The position numbers and the translations under genes are program-made. A stretch of DNA of 6,878 nucleotides from Bacillota bacterium (lineage in GTDB: Bacteria; Bacillota; Bacilli; Bacillales; Cytobacillaceae): NCBI GenBank assembly GCA_030705745.1, contig JAUZPT010000158.1:1-6878 (forward strand), in the 5' to 3' direction. The notes beneath the pieces were generated by a model, which worked only from the letters and a program-made list of their open reading frames with translations, was not told the origin of the DNA and made no database searches. Positions 5,824 to 6,878 of the stretch are shown here, piece after piece; the stretch's first letter is position 1; each line of letters starts with the position of its first letter.

Positions 5824-6735
5824 ATGAACGATAGGAAGCTCAATGTCATTAAAATGGCACATCAATTATTCGTTGAAAAAGGGTTCCAAGCCACATCTAT
5901 ACAGGATATTTTAGAGTATAGCGGAATATCGAAGGGGACCTTTTATAATTATTTCTCATCTAAAAGCGAATTGATGATTGCCATTTTTAAAGCTCTTCAA
6001 AAAGAGCTGGAAAAGAATCGAAACGAATTATTGATCGGAAACAACCGAGCCGATATAGAAATTTTTATAAAGCAAATGGAAATGCAGATGATAGCCAATA
6101 AAAAAAATAAGTTATTCAGCCTTTTTGAAGAAGTATATGTTTCAAATGAAACTGACCTAAAAGAATTCATCAAACACGCTCAATTGAAGCATCTTCGATG
6201 GTTGCACCACCGTTTCATTGATATCTTTGGTGAAAATAAAAAACCATACTTGCTTGATTGTGCCGTCATGTTTACAGGGATTTTACATCATAACTTCCAT
6301 TATCATCTCATGGCAAACGAACCGAATGTTAAGATTACCCAAGTAATTCGGTATAGTGTAGAACGCTTGGTAAACATAGTTGATGAAGTTTCAAAAACGG
6401 GGAATCATTTATTGGACCCTGAGCAATTGGAAGCATGGGTTCCGGATTGCACTCAAAATGGTCAAGGCTACAAAAAGAGGCTCCTTCAATCCGCTCTTAT
6501 ACTAAAAGAGGCTATGAATAAAAGCATTCAAGATGAAGATGAACAGGTTAAATTTATGGAACTACTAGAATTTATTCAAGAAGAAGTATTGCAATCAAAG
6601 CAACCACGCAAATTTTTAATCGAAAGTGCTTTTTGCTCATTGAAAACAAGTCAAGCAGCAAGTTATAAAAAAGAACTCGACTTATTTGAGCAGCTGATTA
6701 CTTCTTTTATGGACCATAAAGAAGCAACCCTATAA
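5824..6735 (+). CDS. TetR/AcrR family transcriptional regulator
   Basis: This is a DNA-binding repressor, 303 residues from the chosen start. The N-terminal helix-turn-helix domain is unmistakable: AHQLFVEKGFQATSIQDI (12-29), then the recognition helix region SGISKGTFYNYFSSKSEL (33-50). The rest is a helical ligand-binding and dimerisation region. At about 300 residues it exceeds the usual 190-220; an extra C-terminal block of about 90 residues (about 215-303) is rich in Lys, Glu and Gln, as in longer TetR regulators of Bacillus efflux genes such as YerO. Start choice: AAGGTGA (5812-5818) sits five bases before ATG 5824, whereas the in-frame ATG at 5761 has no ribosome binding site and adds an N-terminal extension not typical of the family. 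It is divergent from the MFS exporter and very likely controls it and possibly itself; the inducer is unknown. Confidence 0.9.
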   Translation: MNDRKLNVIKMAHQLFVEKGFQATSIQDILEYSGISKGTFYNYFSSKSELMIAIFKALQKELEKNRNELLIGNNRADIEIFIKQMEMQMIANKKNKLFSLFEEVYVSNETDLKEFIKHAQLKHLRWLHHRFIDIFGENKKPYLLDCAVMFTGILHHNFHYHLMANEPNVKITQVIRYSVERLVNIVDEVSKTGNHLLDPEQLEAWVPDCTQNGQGYKKRLLQSALILKEAMNKSIQDEDEQVKFMELLEFIQEEVLQSKQPRKFLIESAFCSLKTSQAASYKKELDLFEQLITSFMDHKEATL

Positions 6736-6743
6736 AACAAAGC

Positions 6744-6782
6744 AAAAAGAGTGCGAATCCCATATGATTTCGCACTCTTTTT
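6744..6782. terminator. Bidirectional intrinsic terminator between convergent genes
   Basis: AAAAAGAGTGCGAA (6744-6757) pairs perfectly with TTCGCACTCTTTTT (6769-6782) around an 11-nt loop. Both strands end in five T, so it can stop the TetR-family transcript and the converging minus-strand transcript. Confidence 0.92.
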
Positions 6783-6793
6783 GTATTGAAATT

Positions 6794-6878
6794 TCACACC
6801 CATTTCTTTTGAAAAGCAGCAATTTGTTCATACTCTTCTTCTAAAAGCCTAGACAGACGAATAAAGATAGGATTTAAG
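6794..6878 (-). CDS. C-terminal end of an unidentified protein (partial)
   Basis: On the minus strand, an open frame enters at the window edge and runs 27 codons to TGA (6794-6796). It starts LNPIFIRLSRLL and ends EEEYEQIAAFQKKWV. The amphipathic, Glu/Lys-rich helical ending and the terminator placed 12 nt beyond the stop make it a credible gene end rather than a chance frame. I do not recognise the protein and assign no function. Most of the gene lies to the right of the window. Confidence 0.7.
   Translation of the reverse strand, partial: LNPIFIRLSRLLEEEYEQIAAFQKKWV

Overview
The window is low-GC chromosomal DNA from a Firmicute, most likely a member of the Bacillaceae. The evidence is a Bacillus-type rRNA leader with tandem promoters, AAGGAGG-class ribosome binding sites, sigma-A-like promoters with 17-18 bp spacers, U-tract intrinsic terminators, and protein families common in Bacillales. 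The species cannot be read from this sequence.

Left part (1-1731). The minus strand carries the first about 24 nt of a 16S rRNA gene, its processed leader with a boxA-like element and hairpins, and two tandem promoters (P2 near 169-198, P1 near 254-282) with an AT-rich upstream element. The next stretch looks empty, but on the minus strand it holds a heavily deleted remnant of an EamA/DMT-type transporter (412-703). Divergent from it is an intact MgtC/SapB-family membrane protein gene, followed by an intrinsic terminator that overlaps its stop codon. A solitary tRNA-Ala(GGC) with its own strong promoter and terminator follows. Just beyond, on the minus strand, is a second fossil: the C-terminal piece of a PAP2-type phosphatase (about 1730-1843).

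Middle part (1916-3848). A two-gene minus-strand operon encodes an ABC exporter. The ATPase is BcrA/LanF-like, with Glu at the Q-loop position. The ABC-2 permease overlaps it by 8 nt, and the operon ends in a terminator. No convincing promoter was found upstream of the ATPase.

Right part (4030-6878). A 14-helix MFS drug exporter of the DHA2/LmrB-like kind (minus) diverges from a long TetR-family regulator (plus). The intergenic region contains a good promoter for the exporter, a GC-rich imperfect palindrome over its -10/spacer as a candidate operator, and a self-complementary TTGCAA that could serve as -35 on both strands. This is the classic layout of a repressor controlling a divergently transcribed efflux pump. 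The regulator gene ends at a bidirectional terminator shared with a converging minus-strand gene. Only the last 27 codons of that gene are in the window, and I do not recognise it.

I see no CRISPR array, insertion sequence, phage gene or clearly novel multi-gene system. The most informative unannotated content is the two decayed gene fossils and the regulatory architecture of the exporter/TetR pair.
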